Shown piece by piece: positions 6,903 through 16,227 of a stretch of 43,388 bases of DNA. Position numbers and translations under genes: made by a program. The notes under the pieces are model-generated. The model was not told the origin of the DNA and ran no database searches. It worked only from the letters and a program-made list of their open reading frames with translations. Each line of letters opens with the position of its first letter. Position 1 is the stretch's first letter. Where the stretch lies: the NCBI GenBank assembly GCA_002791575.1, contig PFXI01000042.1, positions 1 through 43,388 of the forward strand. Reading direction: 5' to 3'. The stretch is from Zetaproteobacteria bacterium CG_4_9_14_3_um_filter_54_145 (GTDB taxonomy: Bacteria > Pseudomonadota > Zetaproteobacteria > Mariprofundales > Mariprofundaceae).

Positions 6903-8156
6903 TCATCCGAGCATCTCTTCGAGATCGGTAATATTCGGCAACTTGGCAAAGGCTTCTTTTTCCACAAAGCGACGTACGCTCTGATTACCCATCCTGGCCA
7001 GAATTTCATCGGCAAAGGCGAAGGTCAGCATCTGCTTGGCCTCATCCCCGGACAGACCGCGTGATTTGAGGTAAAACAGCTGATTCTTGTCCAGCTGCCC
7101 GACGGTGACGCCATGTGCGCACTTCACGTCATCATTGTAAATTTCCAGTTCCGGCTTGGTATCGATCTCCGCATGTGGAGAGAGCAGCAGGTTGGCATTC
7201 TGCTGCGCCGAGTCAGTTTTCACCGCCCCCTTGGCCACGACAATCTTGCCGTTGAACACGCCGTGCGAACGACCATCCAGCACAGCCCTGTAGTTTTCGC
7301 GGCTGATACAGTGCGGTGCATTGTGATCAATACGGGTGTGATGATCCATATGCTGGCGGTTGGTTGCGACAAACAGACCGTTAAGATTGCAGCTTGCTCC
7401 CGGCTCCTGCAGCCGGCTGACCACATCGGCGCGTGAAATGATGCCGCCGAGCTCCGTTGCATGCAGCGTATAGGATGAGTCCCGCTGCTGATTGACCTCC
7501 ACACGACCCAGATGGCACTGCTTTGCCGCTTCCATCTGCAAACGGGAGTGCTCGATGTGCGCACCGTCGCGCAGGCGAATAGCAGTTACGGCCGTGGTCA
7601 CACCTGTGCTGACATCACTGCCGGCAAAGTGCTCGATCACTTCCACTGACGCCTGTTTGCCGATATCGATACCGGTGCGCAGATGCGTGGTGCCGCCACT
7701 GTTCACATAGAGAATGTAGAGCGGCTTATCGAGTTTGGTGTTCTCCGGCACACAGATGCAGGCACCATCTGTAGCCAGCGCACTGTTGGCGGCAACGATG
7801 CTGCTGTTCAGTAGTGCATCCGGCTGATTAGCGATGAGCTCCATCGCCTTTGCCGGCTCATCCTGAATCAGCGTAGCCAGAGAGGTGACACGAATCGCTG
7901 CCGGCAGATTTGACGCTGCCGCATCAAAGTGCCCATTCACAAACAGGAGCCGGTAGGCATCCAGCCCCGGAATGGCAAAGCTTGCTGCATCCACGGCAGC
8001 GTCTGCCGCCGGAAGCTGCCACCACTGATCTCCGAGCAGCGCCTGCATGCGGGAGAGATCGGTATATTTCCAGTCTTCGTCGCGCGTCGTCGGCAAACCA
8101 GCTGCTTCAAAAGCCTGCCAGGCCGCATGACGAATCTGTTGCAATGATGCACTCAT
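6903..8156 (-). CDS. sufD: SufD, Fe-S cluster scaffold subunit
   Basis: This is a 417-residue SufB/SufD family protein. The N-terminal helical part contains the typical DEDWKYTD motif (about 26-33). The beta-helix core follows, and the conserved C-terminal stretch has '[15 protein letters not shown]' and '[24 protein letters not shown]'. The Cys and His of the KCAHG motif are those implicated in the SufB-SufD cluster site. It forms the SufBC2D complex with its neighbours. Its start overlaps the sufC stop by 4 bases (ATGA). Confidence 0.95.
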   Translation of the reverse strand: MSASLQQIRHAAWQAFEAAGLPTTRDEDWKYTDLSRMQALLGDQWWQLPAADAAVDAASFAIPGLDAYRLLFVNGHFDAAASNLPAAIRVTSLATLIQDEPAKAMELIANQPDALLNSSIVAANSALATDGACICVPENTKLDKPLYILYVNSGGTTHLRTGIDIGKQASVEVIEHFAGSDVSTGVTTAVTAIRLRDGAHIEHSRLQMEAAKQCHLGRVEVNQQRDSSYTLHATELGGIISRADVVSRLQEPGASCNLNGLFVATNRQHMDHHTRIDHNAPHCISRENYRAVLDGRSHGVFNGKIVVAKGAVKTDSAQQNANLLLSPHAEIDTKPELEIYNDDVKCAHGVTVGQLDKNQLFYLKSRGLSGDEAKQMLTFAFADEILARMGNQSVRRFVEKEAFAKLPNITDLEEMLG

Positions 8157-8911
8157 GCAGCTGCCTCTTCGGCTCTGACCCAGTCGTAACCGCGCTCTTC
8201 CAGCTCCAGCGCCAGACTCTTGTCGCCGGTTTTGAGTATTTTGCCATCGGCCAGCACATGTACGACATCCGGCTCGATATAGTCCAGCAGACGCTGATAA
8301 TGGGTGATCATAATAATGGAACGATCAGCGGCGCGCAGCGTGTTCACCCCTTTGGCAACAATGCGCAGTGCATCGATATCCAGGCCCGAATCGGTTTCAT
8401 CCAGCAGTGCCAGCGATGGTTCAAGTACTGCCATCTGGAAAATCTCGTTACGCTTTTTCTCGCCGCCGGAGAAACCTTCGTTCACGCCACGCGACAGGAA
8501 TGACTGATCCAGCTCCACCAGCTTGGCTTTTTCTCTCACCAGCTGCATGAATTCCATCGCATCGAGCTCCTGCTCACCGCGATGGCGGCGCGCGGCATTC
8601 ACACCGGCCTTGAGCAGATAGGTATTGTTTACACCGGGAATCTCAACCGGATACTGAAAGGCCAGAAACACACCCTCCCAGGCCCGCTCTTCCGGCTCCA
8701 TGGCAAGCAGATCATGGCCTTTATAGGTGACTGTGCCCTGCGTGACTTCATACCCGTCACGGCCGGCGATAACATTCGACAGTGTCGATTTACCCGACCC
8801 GTTCGGCCCCATGATGGCATGTATTTCGCCGGCGCCGATCGTCAGATTGATCCCCTTCAGGATCTCCTTGCCAGCAACCGAGGCATGTAAGTTTTCAATC
8901 TTCAACATCAT
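8153..8911 (-). CDS. sufC: SufC, Fe-S assembly ATPase
   Basis: This is a 252-residue ABC-type ATPase, the energy subunit of SufBC2D. Walker A is GPNGSGKST (35-43). The signature motif has the SufC-specific form [10 protein letters not shown], followed by Walker [12 protein letters not shown]. The switch His is in [12 protein letters not shown]. Soluble, as expected. Codon 2 is also ATG, so the start could be one codon later. A 238-base gap with an inverted repeat separates it from sufB, unusually long inside this operon. Confidence 0.96.
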   Translation of the reverse strand: MMLKIENLHASVAGKEILKGINLTIGAGEIHAIMGPNGSGKSTLSNVIAGRDGYEVTQGTVTYKGHDLLAMEPEERAWEGVFLAFQYPVEIPGVNNTYLLKAGVNAARRHRGEQELDAMEFMQLVREKAKLVELDQSFLSRGVNEGFSGGEKKRNEIFQMAVLEPSLALLDETDSGLDIDALRIVAKGVNTLRAADRSIIMITHYQRLLDYIEPDVVHVLADGKILKTGDKSLALELEERGYDWVRAEEAAA

Positions 8912-8923
8912 AAAATCCTTTTT

Positions 8924-9133
8924 ACCGCAGAGGACGCAAGCGTACGCAAAGAAAAATCTTATTCATGATTTTCACGTTGCTCCGATGCCTCGGTGGCCAG
9001 TTCTTATTTCAATCTTTCTACCGTTAAAGCTCGCAAGGTGTTTTTTTACCTTACCTTCCATTGCTCACTCAGGGCCCCACTGTACGTTACCTTTCTATGT
9101 CTTTCCCTGGCGTACCCTTGCGCCCTTTGCGGT
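8924..9133. repeat. Long inverted repeat filling the sufB-sufC gap
   Basis: Arm 8924-8946 starts ACCGCAGAGGACGC. Arm 9111-9133 reads, on the complement, ACCGCAAAGGGCGC and onwards. The 23-bp arms match at 20 positions, with about 164 bases between them. No open frame of interest lies inside. It has the same arm sequence and similar size to the element at 19288-19475, so they look like one dispersed repeat family. Confidence 0.65.
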
Positions 9134-9149
9134 GAACGCTTTTGTCTCT

Positions 9150-10604
9150 TTAGCCTACCGCGCCTTCGAGGGAGACTTCCATCAGGCGATTGGCCTCTAC
9201 GGCAAACTCCATCGGCAACTCATTGAACACATCCTTGCAAAAACCGTTCACAATCATGTTCACCGCATCTTCTTCCGAGATGCCCCGGCTCTTGCAGTAA
9301 AACAGCTGCTCTTCGCCGATTTTCGACGTTGTCGCTTCATGTTCCATCGTCGCCGTCGGGTTCTTAACCTCCACGTAAGGGAAGGTATGTGCACCGCACT
9401 TGTCCCCGATCAACAGGGAGTCACACTGGGTATAATTGCGTGCGCCTTCCGCCGATTTACCGATTTTCACCAGCCCGCGGTAAGACTGATTACCGAACCC
9501 TGCGGCAATGCCCTTGGATACAATGGTACTGCGGGTGTTTTTACCGATATGAATCATTTTAGTGCCGGTATCGGCCTGCTGATGCATCTTGGTCAGTGCT
9601 ACCGAGTAGAACTCGCCCACCGAGTCATCACCGCGCAGTACACAGCTGGGGTATTTCCAGGTGATGGCACTGCCTGTCTCCACCTGTGTCCAGCTCACCT
9701 TGGAGCGAGCACCACGGCAATCCGCACGCTTGGTGACAAAGTTATAGATACCGCCCAGGCCGTCCTCATCACCCGGATACCAGTTCTGCACGGTTGAATA
9801 TTTGATCTGCGCATCATCCAGCGCCACCAGCTCCACCACCGCTGCATGCAGCTGATTCTCATCGCGCTGCGGCGCGGTACAGCCTTCGAGGTAGGAGACG
9901 TAAGAGCCCTCTTCAGCAATAATCAGTGTGCGTTCAAACTGGCCGGTATTCAGTGCATTGATACGGAAATAGGTAGAGAGCTCCATCGGGCAGCGTACGC
10001 CCTTGGGGATAAATACAAATGAACCGTCTGTAAATACGGCTGAATTCAGTGCGGCGAAAAAATTATCACCCGTCGGTACGACCGTGCCGAGATACTGCTG
10101 CACCAGCTCCGGGTAATCGCGTACAGCTTCCGAAATCGGACAGAAGATCACGCCTACATCCTTCAGTTTACCCTTGAATGTGGTGGCAACCGATACCGAA
10201 TCAAATACGGCATCCACGGCAACGCCTGCCAGAAACTCCTGCTCTCGCAGCGGAATACCGAGCTTGGCATAGGTCTCCAGCAGCTTCGGATCCACTTCGT
10301 CCAGACTCTTGGGGCCATCCGCCTGCGATTTCGGCGCGGAGTAGTAGGAGATAGACTGATAATCGGTAGGCGTATAGCTCACATTGGGCCAGTGCGGTTC
10401 GGTCATCGTCTGCCAGTGACGAAATGCCTCCAGCCGCCAGTTCAGTAGCCATTCCGGCTCATTCTTTTTGGCCGAGATATGACGAACCACATCCTCATTC
10501 AGCCCGGGAGGCAGTGTGTCGGATTCAATATCGGTGATAAAACCGGCCTGATATTCACGGCCGGCGAACTCTTCCGGTTTACGTTCCTGTTTCACTTCGC
10601 TCAT
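9150..10604 (-). CDS. sufB: SufB, Fe-S cluster scaffold subunit
   Basis: This is a 484-residue SufB with the normal length. Landmarks are the N-terminal '[18 protein letters not shown]', the mid-protein '[24 protein letters not shown]' region with its Cys, '[21 protein letters not shown]' near the C-terminus, and the SufB-specific '[11 protein letters not shown]'. It is the scaffold on which the cluster forms, with SufC and SufD. The ATG shares one base with the stop of the regulator upstream (TGATG), so the first two genes are coupled. Confidence 0.96.
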   Translation of the reverse strand: MSEVKQERKPEEFAGREYQAGFITDIESDTLPPGLNEDVVRHISAKKNEPEWLLNWRLEAFRHWQTMTEPHWPNVSYTPTDYQSISYYSAPKSQADGPKSLDEVDPKLLETYAKLGIPLREQEFLAGVAVDAVFDSVSVATTFKGKLKDVGVIFCPISEAVRDYPELVQQYLGTVVPTGDNFFAALNSAVFTDGSFVFIPKGVRCPMELSTYFRINALNTGQFERTLIIAEEGSYVSYLEGCTAPQRDENQLHAAVVELVALDDAQIKYSTVQNWYPGDEDGLGGIYNFVTKRADCRGARSKVSWTQVETGSAITWKYPSCVLRGDDSVGEFYSVALTKMHQQADTGTKMIHIGKNTRSTIVSKGIAAGFGNQSYRGLVKIGKSAEGARNYTQCDSLLIGDKCGAHTFPYVEVKNPTATMEHEATTSKIGEEQLFYCKSRGISEEDAVNMIVNGFCKDVFNELPMEFAVEANRLMEVSLEGAVG

Positions 10605-11065
10605 CAGTGCATCTCCTCAATGGCAATGCCACGCTGCAGGCGGAAGATCGGCACAAAACTCTGCTCGTTCATATCGGCCAGCGATATACCTTCCAGTGCC
10701 TGCGCTACAGCCACATTGATTCGTTTCCAGTTGTTGCTGGTTGAGCAGACATCATGCTGATCGCACGTGCTGCCTTCAATATTACACTCGGTCAGTGCAA
10801 TGGATCCTTCAAACACATTAATAACATCGCGCACATTGATCTCGCTTGCCTGCCGCGTCAGCTGATAGCCGCCGCGTGCACCTCGAGTTGAACTGAGCAG
10901 GTGCTCATGCAGCAGCATTTGCAGAATCTTGCTCACGGTGGGCATGGGAATACGGGTGTGCTCAGCGAGTTCCGCCGCAGTAAACAGTTGCTTCCCGGAC
11001 GCTGCCATGTGCGTCATCAGCAGAATACCGTAATCCGTCAATTTGGTCAGTCTCAGCATGGCCAC
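10604..11065 (-). CDS. Rrf2-family SUF system regulator
   Basis: This is a 153-residue Rrf2/IscR-like transcription factor. The winged helix (about 1-75) includes the helix-turn-helix '[20 protein letters not shown]' and the wing 'RGARGGYQL'. Three cysteines, Cys94, Cys101 and Cys107, match a cluster-sensing site. It is most like the SUF-linked regulators (TIGR02944 type). As the first gene of the suf operon it probably senses Fe-S state and represses its own operon. The dyad over the -10 box at 11071-11095 is the expected binding site. An AGAGGTGG ribosome site precedes the ATG. Confidence 0.93.
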   Translation of the reverse strand: MAMLRLTKLTDYGILLMTHMAASGKQLFTAAELAEHTRIPMPTVSKILQMLLHEHLLSSTRGARGGYQLTRQASEINVRDVINVFEGSIALTECNIEGSTCDQHDVCSTSNNWKRINVAVAQALEGISLADMNEQSFVPIFRLQRGIAIEEMH

Positions 11066-11070
11066 CTCTT

Positions 11071-11109
11071 AATGGCGACCATTCTAGTCCGGTATCGAAA
11101 CAGGAGCAA
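11071..11109 (-). promoter_or_regulatory. suf operon promoter with IscR-like operator
   Basis: On the minus strand, TTGCTC (11104-11109) and TAGAAT (11081-11086) are separated by exactly 17 bases, a good sigma-70 promoter. Overlapping the -10 is a dyad, 11071-11095, reading ATACCGGACTAGAATGGTC then GCCAT. It fits the type-1 IscR pattern ATA-SYY-GACT-RWWWY-AGTC-RRS-TAT at most positions. The position would let an Rrf2 protein block polymerase. The site match is seen; regulation is inferred. Confidence 0.6.
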
Positions 11110-11256
11110 TACAGTATGGTTTTATGGTTATTATCCGGCGACGCCGAAAAAGGTTCGCCACGCAGGAATTACAGCCTTGCAGAAGCAGACTGCGCAGGCC
11201 TGCGCGCAGCGGAGCTTACCCAGGCAAATGCCCCTACAGTGCGCTCATATATAACA

Positions 11257-11278
11257 CCGGATGCAAAAGCCCATCCGG
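11257..11278 (-). terminator. Hairpin after the purC-exchanger operon
   Basis: Perfect 7-bp stem CCGGATG (11257-11263) with CATCCGG (11272-11278), just downstream of the exchanger stop on the minus strand. The following bases are T-rich but not a clean T-run, so termination may be weak. The remaining 11110-11256 shows no gene. Confidence 0.4.
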
Positions 11279-11285
11279 CCCCAAG

Positions 11286-12251
11286 CTAGACCGATTGCAT
11301 ATAGAGCAGCACCAGATAGCCGCCGAAGCCCGCAGTCAACAACCCGCCCTCAAATCTATTGATGATACCGCCCTGTTTTTTCAGGCCAAAAGAGACTGCA
11401 AACAGCGCGACGGTAAAACCGATCATGATCGGGAAATCACGCATCAACGCATCGGATGCGAAAGCGCCCGGATGAATCAGTGCAGGCATCGCCAGCACGG
11501 CCAGCAGGTTAAACATATTCGAGCCGATCACATTGCCGATCGCCATGTCCGCCTCGCCCTTGAGTGCGCTGACCAGAGATGCAACCAGCTCAGGCAAGCT
11601 GGTGCCGATAGCCACAATCGTCAGCCCGATCACCAGATCACTGACACCCAGGTAGTGGGCAATCTCAACCGCACCCCAGACCACCATACGGGAGCTTGCG
11701 ATCAACAAAACCAGCCCGATCACAAACCACATCAGCGACAGCCCCATACTCATCTGATCCGGAATGGACTCGGTAAATTCGGCAACCAGCGGGTCATGCC
11801 GGTCACGCAAGCCCAACATGGTGATCCATGTCAGCAGCAGCACAAGAGCTACGGCCAGTATAATACCGTCACCCAAGCTCAGCACCCCATCCGCCATAAG
11901 CGTGAAAGCCAGCAGCGTAACCATAAACAGCACCGGCATCTCACGCCTGAGCGTCATCGACGTCACCGTCAGCGGGATAATCATCGCCGTGACACCGAGC
12001 ACCAGCCCGATATTGGCAATATTGGAGCCCAGTACGTTACCGATACCCAGATCACGATTGCCATCAAGTGCTGCCATGGCAGAGACAATCATTTCCGGCA
12101 GCGACGTACCCAGACTGACGATGGTCAAGCCGATCACCATCGGCGGTACGCGCAGATTCTTGGCAACAGACGCCGCACCCTCAACAAAACGATCCGCACC
12201 CCAGATCAACAGGGCAACACCCACAACAATAGCAGCAACGGCAAGTAGCAT
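11286..12251 (-). CDS. Calcium/sodium antiporter (CaCA family, YrbG-like)
   Basis: This is a 321-residue membrane protein with about ten segments in two homologous halves. Each half carries the CaCA alpha-repeat: 'GTSLPEMIVSAMAAL..GNVLGSN' (N half) and 'GTSLPELVASLVSALKGEADMAIGNVIGSN' (C half, in pieces). The acidic residues in GTSLPE are the ion ligands. It exchanges Na+ (or K+/H+) for Ca2+ across the inner membrane. A longer frame exists, but the start at 12251 is chosen because its ATG overlaps the purC stop (TGATG) and opens directly into the first membrane segment. Confidence 0.92.
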   Translation of the reverse strand: MLLAVAAIVVGVALLIWGADRFVEGAASVAKNLRVPPMVIGLTIVSLGTSLPEMIVSAMAALDGNRDLGIGNVLGSNIANIGLVLGVTAMIIPLTVTSMTLRREMPVLFMVTLLAFTLMADGVLSLGDGIILAVALVLLLTWITMLGLRDRHDPLVAEFTESIPDQMSMGLSLMWFVIGLVLLIASSRMVVWGAVEIAHYLGVSDLVIGLTIVAIGTSLPELVASLVSALKGEADMAIGNVIGSNMFNLLAVLAMPALIHPGAFASDALMRDFPIMIGFTVALFAVSFGLKKQGGIINRFEGGLLTAGFGGYLVLLYMQSV

Positions 12252-13132
12252 CAGCTGGTAAGCCGCTCGAGGGCTTCGCGATATTTTGCCGATGTCTTCA
12301 ACATAATCTCCTCCGGCACTTCTGGACCGGGGGCCTGCTTGTTCCATGCCAGTGTCTCCAGCCAGTCGCGCACAATCTGCTTGTCGAAACTCGGCGGGCT
12401 GATACCAGGCCGATACTCGGAAACCGGCCAGAAACGGGAAGAATCGGGCGTAAGCACCTCATCGATCAGCGCCAGATTCCCATCCTGGTCGAGACCGAAC
12501 TCAAACTTGGTGTCGGCAATAATAATACCCTTTGTCAGTGCGAAGGCGGCGGCTTCTTTATACAGCTGCAGACTTACATCACGCACCTGTGTAGCCAACG
12601 CTACCCCGACAAGATCGCACATGCTGGCAAAATCTATATTTTCGTCATGATCGCCGACATTGGCCTTCGTCGATGGCGTGAAGATCGGCTCGGGCAGCTG
12701 ACCGGCAAGCTCAAGCCCTGCCGGCAGCTCTATGCCGCAAACCGAGCCCCGCTGCTGATACTCTTTCCAGCCCGAGCCGATCAGATAACCGCGCACAATC
12801 GCCTCAATCGGCAGCGGCTGCAGGCGTTTGACAACGATCGCATGCGAGCTGACACGCTTTCGCTCATCGGCATCCGGCAGCGCCTGCTCCAGCGTCATGG
12901 TGGAGACATGACTGGGGACGATGTGCGCGAGCTTTTTAAACCAGAAGTCGGATACAGCGTTCAGCACCTCACCCTTGCCGGCAATCGGCGTTGGCAGCAC
13001 CACATCAAAGGCGGAGAGGCGATCCGTTGTAACAATCAGCAGATGCTGAGCATCCACCTCATACATATCGCGCACCTTGCCCTTGTGCAGCATCTTCAGA
13101 CTGTGAATCCCGGCACTCATCATCGCACCCAT
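12251..13132 (-). CDS. purC: Phosphoribosylaminoimidazole-succinocarboxamide synthase
   Basis: SAICAR synthetase, which joins CAIR and aspartate in purine synthesis. Landmarks are '[12 protein letters not shown]' near the N-terminus, '[20 protein letters not shown]', '[22 protein letters not shown]', '[10 protein letters not shown]' and '[14 protein letters not shown]'. It is of the longer type (about 290 residues). Several ATGs are possible (13201, 13147, 13132, 13123, 13120). I chose 13132 because GGGGCG lies at a suitable distance, but the choice is not firm. It is followed by the exchanger gene with a TGATG overlap. Confidence 0.95.
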   Translation of the reverse strand: MGAMMSAGIHSLKMLHKGKVRDMYEVDAQHLLIVTTDRLSAFDVVLPTPIAGKGEVLNAVSDFWFKKLAHIVPSHVSTMTLEQALPDADERKRVSSHAIVVKRLQPLPIEAIVRGYLIGSGWKEYQQRGSVCGIELPAGLELAGQLPEPIFTPSTKANVGDHDENIDFASMCDLVGVALATQVRDVSLQLYKEAAAFALTKGIIIADTKFEFGLDQDGNLALIDEVLTPDSSRFWPVSEYRPGISPPSFDKQIVRDWLETLAWNKQAPGPEVPEEIMLKTSAKYREALERLTS

Positions 13133-13244
13133 AACGCATCGCCCCATAAATCCAAACATTAGAATAAGCCGCGAAACATGCCTGATGGCCTGCAATGACA
13201 CAAGCGAGCCTGCTTCAACAGAGGGACAACAAGTCCCTGCTATA

Positions 13245-13982
13245 TCAGTCGTTCAGGTCTTCGGGCTCTCTCGACAGGGTTTTCCTGCCGGAAAACATCG
13301 CTGAGACCAGGTCGCCGCCCTCGCTGATTTCAGCCCGGACAACGGCAATAATATGCAGCAGAATAAGCGCCAGCAAGGCATAGGCGGTATAGAGATGAAC
13401 CTCACCGAACGGCCCCTTAAATGCACCCAGCGCCTTAAGCTTAACAGCATCGGTGCCCGTTTTATCATATGGCTTGAGGCTGGCGGGATCCACGCCATCT
13501 GCCGCCACCTGTGCGGCAAACGTGGAACCAAACGGCGGATAGTAAACATCGGTGCCGGCTCGAACCAGACCGGTAATAGCCTGCGAGAGCAGCATCAGCA
13601 TCAACAGCACTACAGCAAGCCTGCCCAACGGATTGTGCCCGAGAAACTGCTGTGGCCGCCCGCTTTTGATACTGGCGACATAGGCTGCCAGCTGTGCACC
13701 AAAGCCCCTGCCCGGCACGATATTACGCCAGAGGGCAAAGCGATTGCCTACAAAACCCCAGACCAGTCTGAGCAGCAGATTCAGTGCAAAGATATAACCG
13801 ATCAGGATATGAACCTCCTTGATCGCTATCTTGGCATCGAGACTGGTGATGCCGAGATCCTTCTTGTAGAGCATCAATAACCCAACCAGCAGCAACAGCA
13901 GCACTGTACCGAAGTTCACCCAGTGAAATATGCGCGTTGGCGCATCCCAAACCCTGTACTGCTTCAACATCGCTTCCGCCAT
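13245..13982 (-). CDS. Cytochrome b (b561 / NiFe-hydrogenase b-type family)
   Basis: This is a 245-residue integral membrane cytochrome with four to five segments. Candidate haem ligands are the His in 'TRIFHWVNF' (segment 1), '[11 protein letters not shown]' (segment 2), '[17 protein letters not shown]' and its final His (last segments). The order matches diheme cytochrome b561 family proteins that pass electrons between quinones and a c-type cytochrome. No partner cytochrome c gene is adjacent. The start at 13982 has AGGAG six bases upstream; a TTG two codons earlier is less likely. Confidence 0.88.
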   Translation of the reverse strand: MAEAMLKQYRVWDAPTRIFHWVNFGTVLLLLLVGLLMLYKKDLGITSLDAKIAIKEVHILIGYIFALNLLLRLVWGFVGNRFALWRNIVPGRGFGAQLAAYVASIKSGRPQQFLGHNPLGRLAVVLLMLMLLSQAITGLVRAGTDVYYPPFGSTFAAQVAADGVDPASLKPYDKTGTDAVKLKALGAFKGPFGEVHLYTAYALLALILLHIIAVVRAEISEGGDLVSAMFSGRKTLSREPEDLND

Positions 13983-14233
13983 GGTCAACTCCTGATTATC
14001 CTATTAATATATATACAACAGGCCATCCTGATCACTGCACCCACGGCAATGATACCTGCTACCGATGCTGACAGGAAGAAATCACCGCAGCAGCGCCAAT
14101 CGGAAAAACAGCCCCTGTTGATAAAGAGGCAAATAAATGCATCATGGCGAACTTAAAATCGTTCTGCAGCAACAACAAACAGCACATCAACCACACCCTG
14201 CGGGCCGCCACATTGCAGAGTAATATGTTTTAG
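13983..14233. other. Non-coding divergent region between cytochrome b and rpmE
   Basis: I find no gene in this 251-base stretch. It must contain the promoter for the cytochrome b gene on the minus strand. The plus-strand promoter lies just to the right at 14237-14265. Confidence 0.5.
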
Positions 14234-14265
14234 TCCTTGATTAATGCAATCAGGGACGCTAGAAA
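14234..14265 (+). promoter_or_regulatory. Promoter of the rpmE-rplU-rpmA operon
   Basis: TTGATT (14237-14242), a 17-base spacer and TAGAAA (14260-14265) form a good sigma-70 promoter. The bases after the -10 (TCGCGCCCC) are a GC-rich discriminator, typical of stable-RNA and ribosomal-protein promoters under stringent control. A dyad TCCTTGATT/AATCAGGGA (14234-14242 and 14248-14256, 8 of 9 pairs) overlaps the -35 and could be an operator. Confidence 0.6.
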
Positions 14266-14301
14266 TCGCGCCCCTTTTAATATCGACGGAGAAACAAAGA
14301 C

Positions 14302-14514
14302 GTGAAAGCTGACATTCATCCAGAATACATCGCATCCAAGGTAACTTGCTCATGCGGCAACATATTTGAGACTCGTTCAACGCACGGTGACATTCGTGTG
14401 GAAGTATGCTCATCCTGCCACCCTTTCTACACAGGCAAGCAGAAGATTATGGACACTGAAGGTCGCGTAGAGCGTTTCTACAAGAAATACGGCAAGCCTG
14501 CGACGGCAGCCTGA
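14302..14514 (+). CDS. rpmE: 50S ribosomal protein L31 (zinc-binding form)
   Basis: This 70-residue L31 is of the zinc-containing (C+) type, with Cys16, Cys18, Cys36 and Cys39 (TCSCG and [13 protein letters not shown]). The start is GTG, preceded by GGAGAAAC; the conserved 'MKADIHP' begins there. It is followed 14 bases later by rplU. It binds the central protuberance of the 50S subunit and can act as a zinc store. Having rpmE at the head of the L21-L27 operon is a less usual arrangement. Confidence 0.96.
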   Translation: MKADIHPEYIASKVTCSCGNIFETRSTHGDIRVEVCSSCHPFYTGKQKIMDTEGRVERFYKKYGKPATAA

Positions 14515-14528
14515 GGCTCGGAGATAAT

Positions 14529-14837
14529 ATGTACGCTGTAATCAAAACCGGTGGCAAGCAGTATCGTGTAAAAGCAGGCGATACACTGCGTGTCGAGAAA
14601 TTGAACGTTGAACCAGGCAACACAGTCACCTTTGATGACGTGCTGCTTGTTGGCGCAGGTGATGCTATCAAGGTTGGCAAAGATGTTGCCGGCGCGCAGG
14701 TTACTGCGGTTATCACAGAAGCAGGTCGCGGCCAGAAAGTGGTCGTATTCAAGAAGCGTCGCCGTAAAAACTATCGCCTGACCCAGGGCCATCGCCAGAG
14801 CTATACCTCTGTGCGTATCGAAAGCATCAAGGAGTAA
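14529..14837 (+). CDS. rplU: 50S ribosomal protein L21
   Basis: This is a 102-residue L21 of normal length. It starts [18 protein letters not shown] and has the conserved C-terminal '[15 protein letters not shown]' RNA-binding stretch. An upstream GGAGATAAT gives the ribosome site. It binds 23S rRNA and is encoded, as in most bacteria, next to L27. Confidence 0.98.
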   Translation: MYAVIKTGGKQYRVKAGDTLRVEKLNVEPGNTVTFDDVLLVGAGDAIKVGKDVAGAQVTAVITEAGRGQKVVVFKKRRRKNYRLTQGHRQSYTSVRIESIKE

Positions 14838-14840
14838 ACC

Positions 14841-15089
14841 ATGGCACATAAGAAAGCGGGTGGTTCCAGTCGGAACGGACGCGATTCCAATTCCAAGCGC
14901 CTCGGCGTCAAGAAATACGGCGGCGAAACTGTCATCGCAGGCAACATTATTGTTCGCCAGCGCGGCACCAAGATCCGTCCGGGCAGCAATGTAGGCTGCG
15001 GCCGTGACTATACCCTGTTCGCCTTAACTGACGGCAAGGTGGAGTTTTACAAGAATGCAGGCCGTACAACAGTTCGCATTACTGCATAA
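14841..15089 (+). CDS. rpmA: 50S ribosomal protein L27
   Basis: This is an 82-residue L27 with the standard '[16 protein letters not shown]' N-terminus, whose tail reaches the peptidyl-transferase centre. '[19 protein letters not shown]' follows. No N-terminal cleavage extension of the Firmicute kind is seen. It lies 3 bases after rplU, and its operon ends at a strong terminator. Confidence 0.98.
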   Translation: MAHKKAGGSSRNGRDSNSKRLGVKKYGGETVIAGNIIVRQRGTKIRPGSNVGCGRDYTLFALTDGKVEFYKNAGRTTVRITA

Positions 15090-15126
15090 GTATGTCGAAG
15101 TCTGAACGGACTTCATAATAATATAG

Positions 15127-15155
15127 AGGGGTGCGCTTGTCGCACCCCTTTTTTA
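15127..15155 (+). terminator. Strong intrinsic terminator after rpmA
   Basis: AGGGGTGCG (15127-15135), loop CTTGT, CGCACCCCT (15141-15149), then a run of T to 15154. The 9-bp stem is perfect. A smaller hairpin GAAGTC/GACTTC (15097-15114) precedes it. Confidence 0.9.
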
Positions 15156-15195
15156 TTGATCTTTGATTTAAATAGGTTTCGTGGTGTAATACAGC

Positions 15196-16227
15196 ATGCG
15201 TTTTATTGATGAAGTAAAAATTGAAGTCCGCGCCGGTAACGGAGGCAAGGGATGCTCGTCATTCCGTCGTGAAAAATATGTAGCCAAGGGCGGACCTGAC
15301 GGTGGCGATGGTGGCCGCGGTGGCCATGTTATCTTTGTTGCCTGCGTGAGCAAAAATACACTACAGGAGCTCTACCTGCGCAAGCGTCTGATTGCCAAAA
15401 ATGGACAATCAGGCATGGGTTCGGACTGCCACGGTAAAAACGGTGAGGATATTATCATCGAAGTACCGGTCGGCACGATGATCCACGATGAAACAGGTCA
15501 CCTGCTGTGCGACCTCTCTGCTCCGGGCAAGCGCTTCACACTGGCTCGCGGTGGCGCCGGCGGCATGGGCAATGCGCGCTTCTCCACCAGCACCAACCGC
15601 GCACCGCGCTACTCCCAACCTGGCCTCGAAGGCGAGCAGGGCATGCGCTTTCTCGAGCTGAAGCTAATGGCCGATGTTGGGCTGGTTGGCCTGCCCAACG
15701 CAGGCAAATCCACGCTGCTCGCGCGCATCTCCAATGCCCGCCCGAAAATTGCCGACTACCCGTTCACCACCCTGAAACCGAAGCTGGGACAGGTCTTTAT
15801 GGATGACGGTGATGGTTTTGTCGTAGCCGATATTCCCGGACTGATTGAAGGCGCACACGAAGGGCGCGGATTAGGCGACCGTTTCCTGCGCCATATCGAG
15901 CGTACGGCCGTGCTGCTGCATATGGTGGACAGCGCTTGCGAAGACGGAAAGTCGGTTGCGGACCAGATCGCCGAAATCGAGACCGAGCTGAAAGGTTATG
16001 GTGAAACGCTGTGGAACAAGCCGCGACTGCTCGTGCTGAACAAGATCGATGCACTGCTGGATGAAGAACTGGAAACGGCACTTGCTCAGGCAAAAGAGAC
16101 GGGCCTGGATGTCGTTACCATTTCCGCAGTCAGTGGCGAAGGTGTGAAGCCGTTACTGCGCACCATCTATGCACGGGTACTGAAAGATCGTGATCAGCGC
16201 ATCGCAGATGCAGGGGAGGAAACATGA
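15196..16227 (+). CDS. obgE: GTPase ObgE/CgtA
   Basis: This 343-residue Obg GTPase acts in late 50S assembly and stress control. The glycine-rich Obg fold occupies the first ~158 residues (GNGGKG, GGPDGGDGGRGG). The G domain follows, with G1 GLPNAGKST, G3 DIPGLIEGAHEGRGLG and G4 NKID. No long C-terminal extra domain is present. It sits behind the L21-L27 genes as in most bacteria, but after a strong terminator, so it probably has its own promoter in 15156-15195. Its TGA overlaps the proB ATG by 4 bases. Confidence 0.97.
   Translation: MRFIDEVKIEVRAGNGGKGCSSFRREKYVAKGGPDGGDGGRGGHVIFVACVSKNTLQELYLRKRLIAKNGQSGMGSDCHGKNGEDIIIEVPVGTMIHDETGHLLCDLSAPGKRFTLARGGAGGMGNARFSTSTNRAPRYSQPGLEGEQGMRFLELKLMADVGLVGLPNAGKSTLLARISNARPKIADYPFTTLKPKLGQVFMDDGDGFVVADIPGLIEGAHEGRGLGDRFLRHIERTAVLLHMVDSACEDGKSVADQIAEIETELKGYGETLWNKPRLLVLNKIDALLDEELETALAQAKETGLDVVTISAVSGEGVKPLLRTIYARVLKDRDQRIADAGEET

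Noticed and set aside
8727-9797. Plus-strand open frame across sufC, the repeat gap and sufB
   Set aside because: It crosses two well-defined minus-strand genes and has no recognisable protein motifs.
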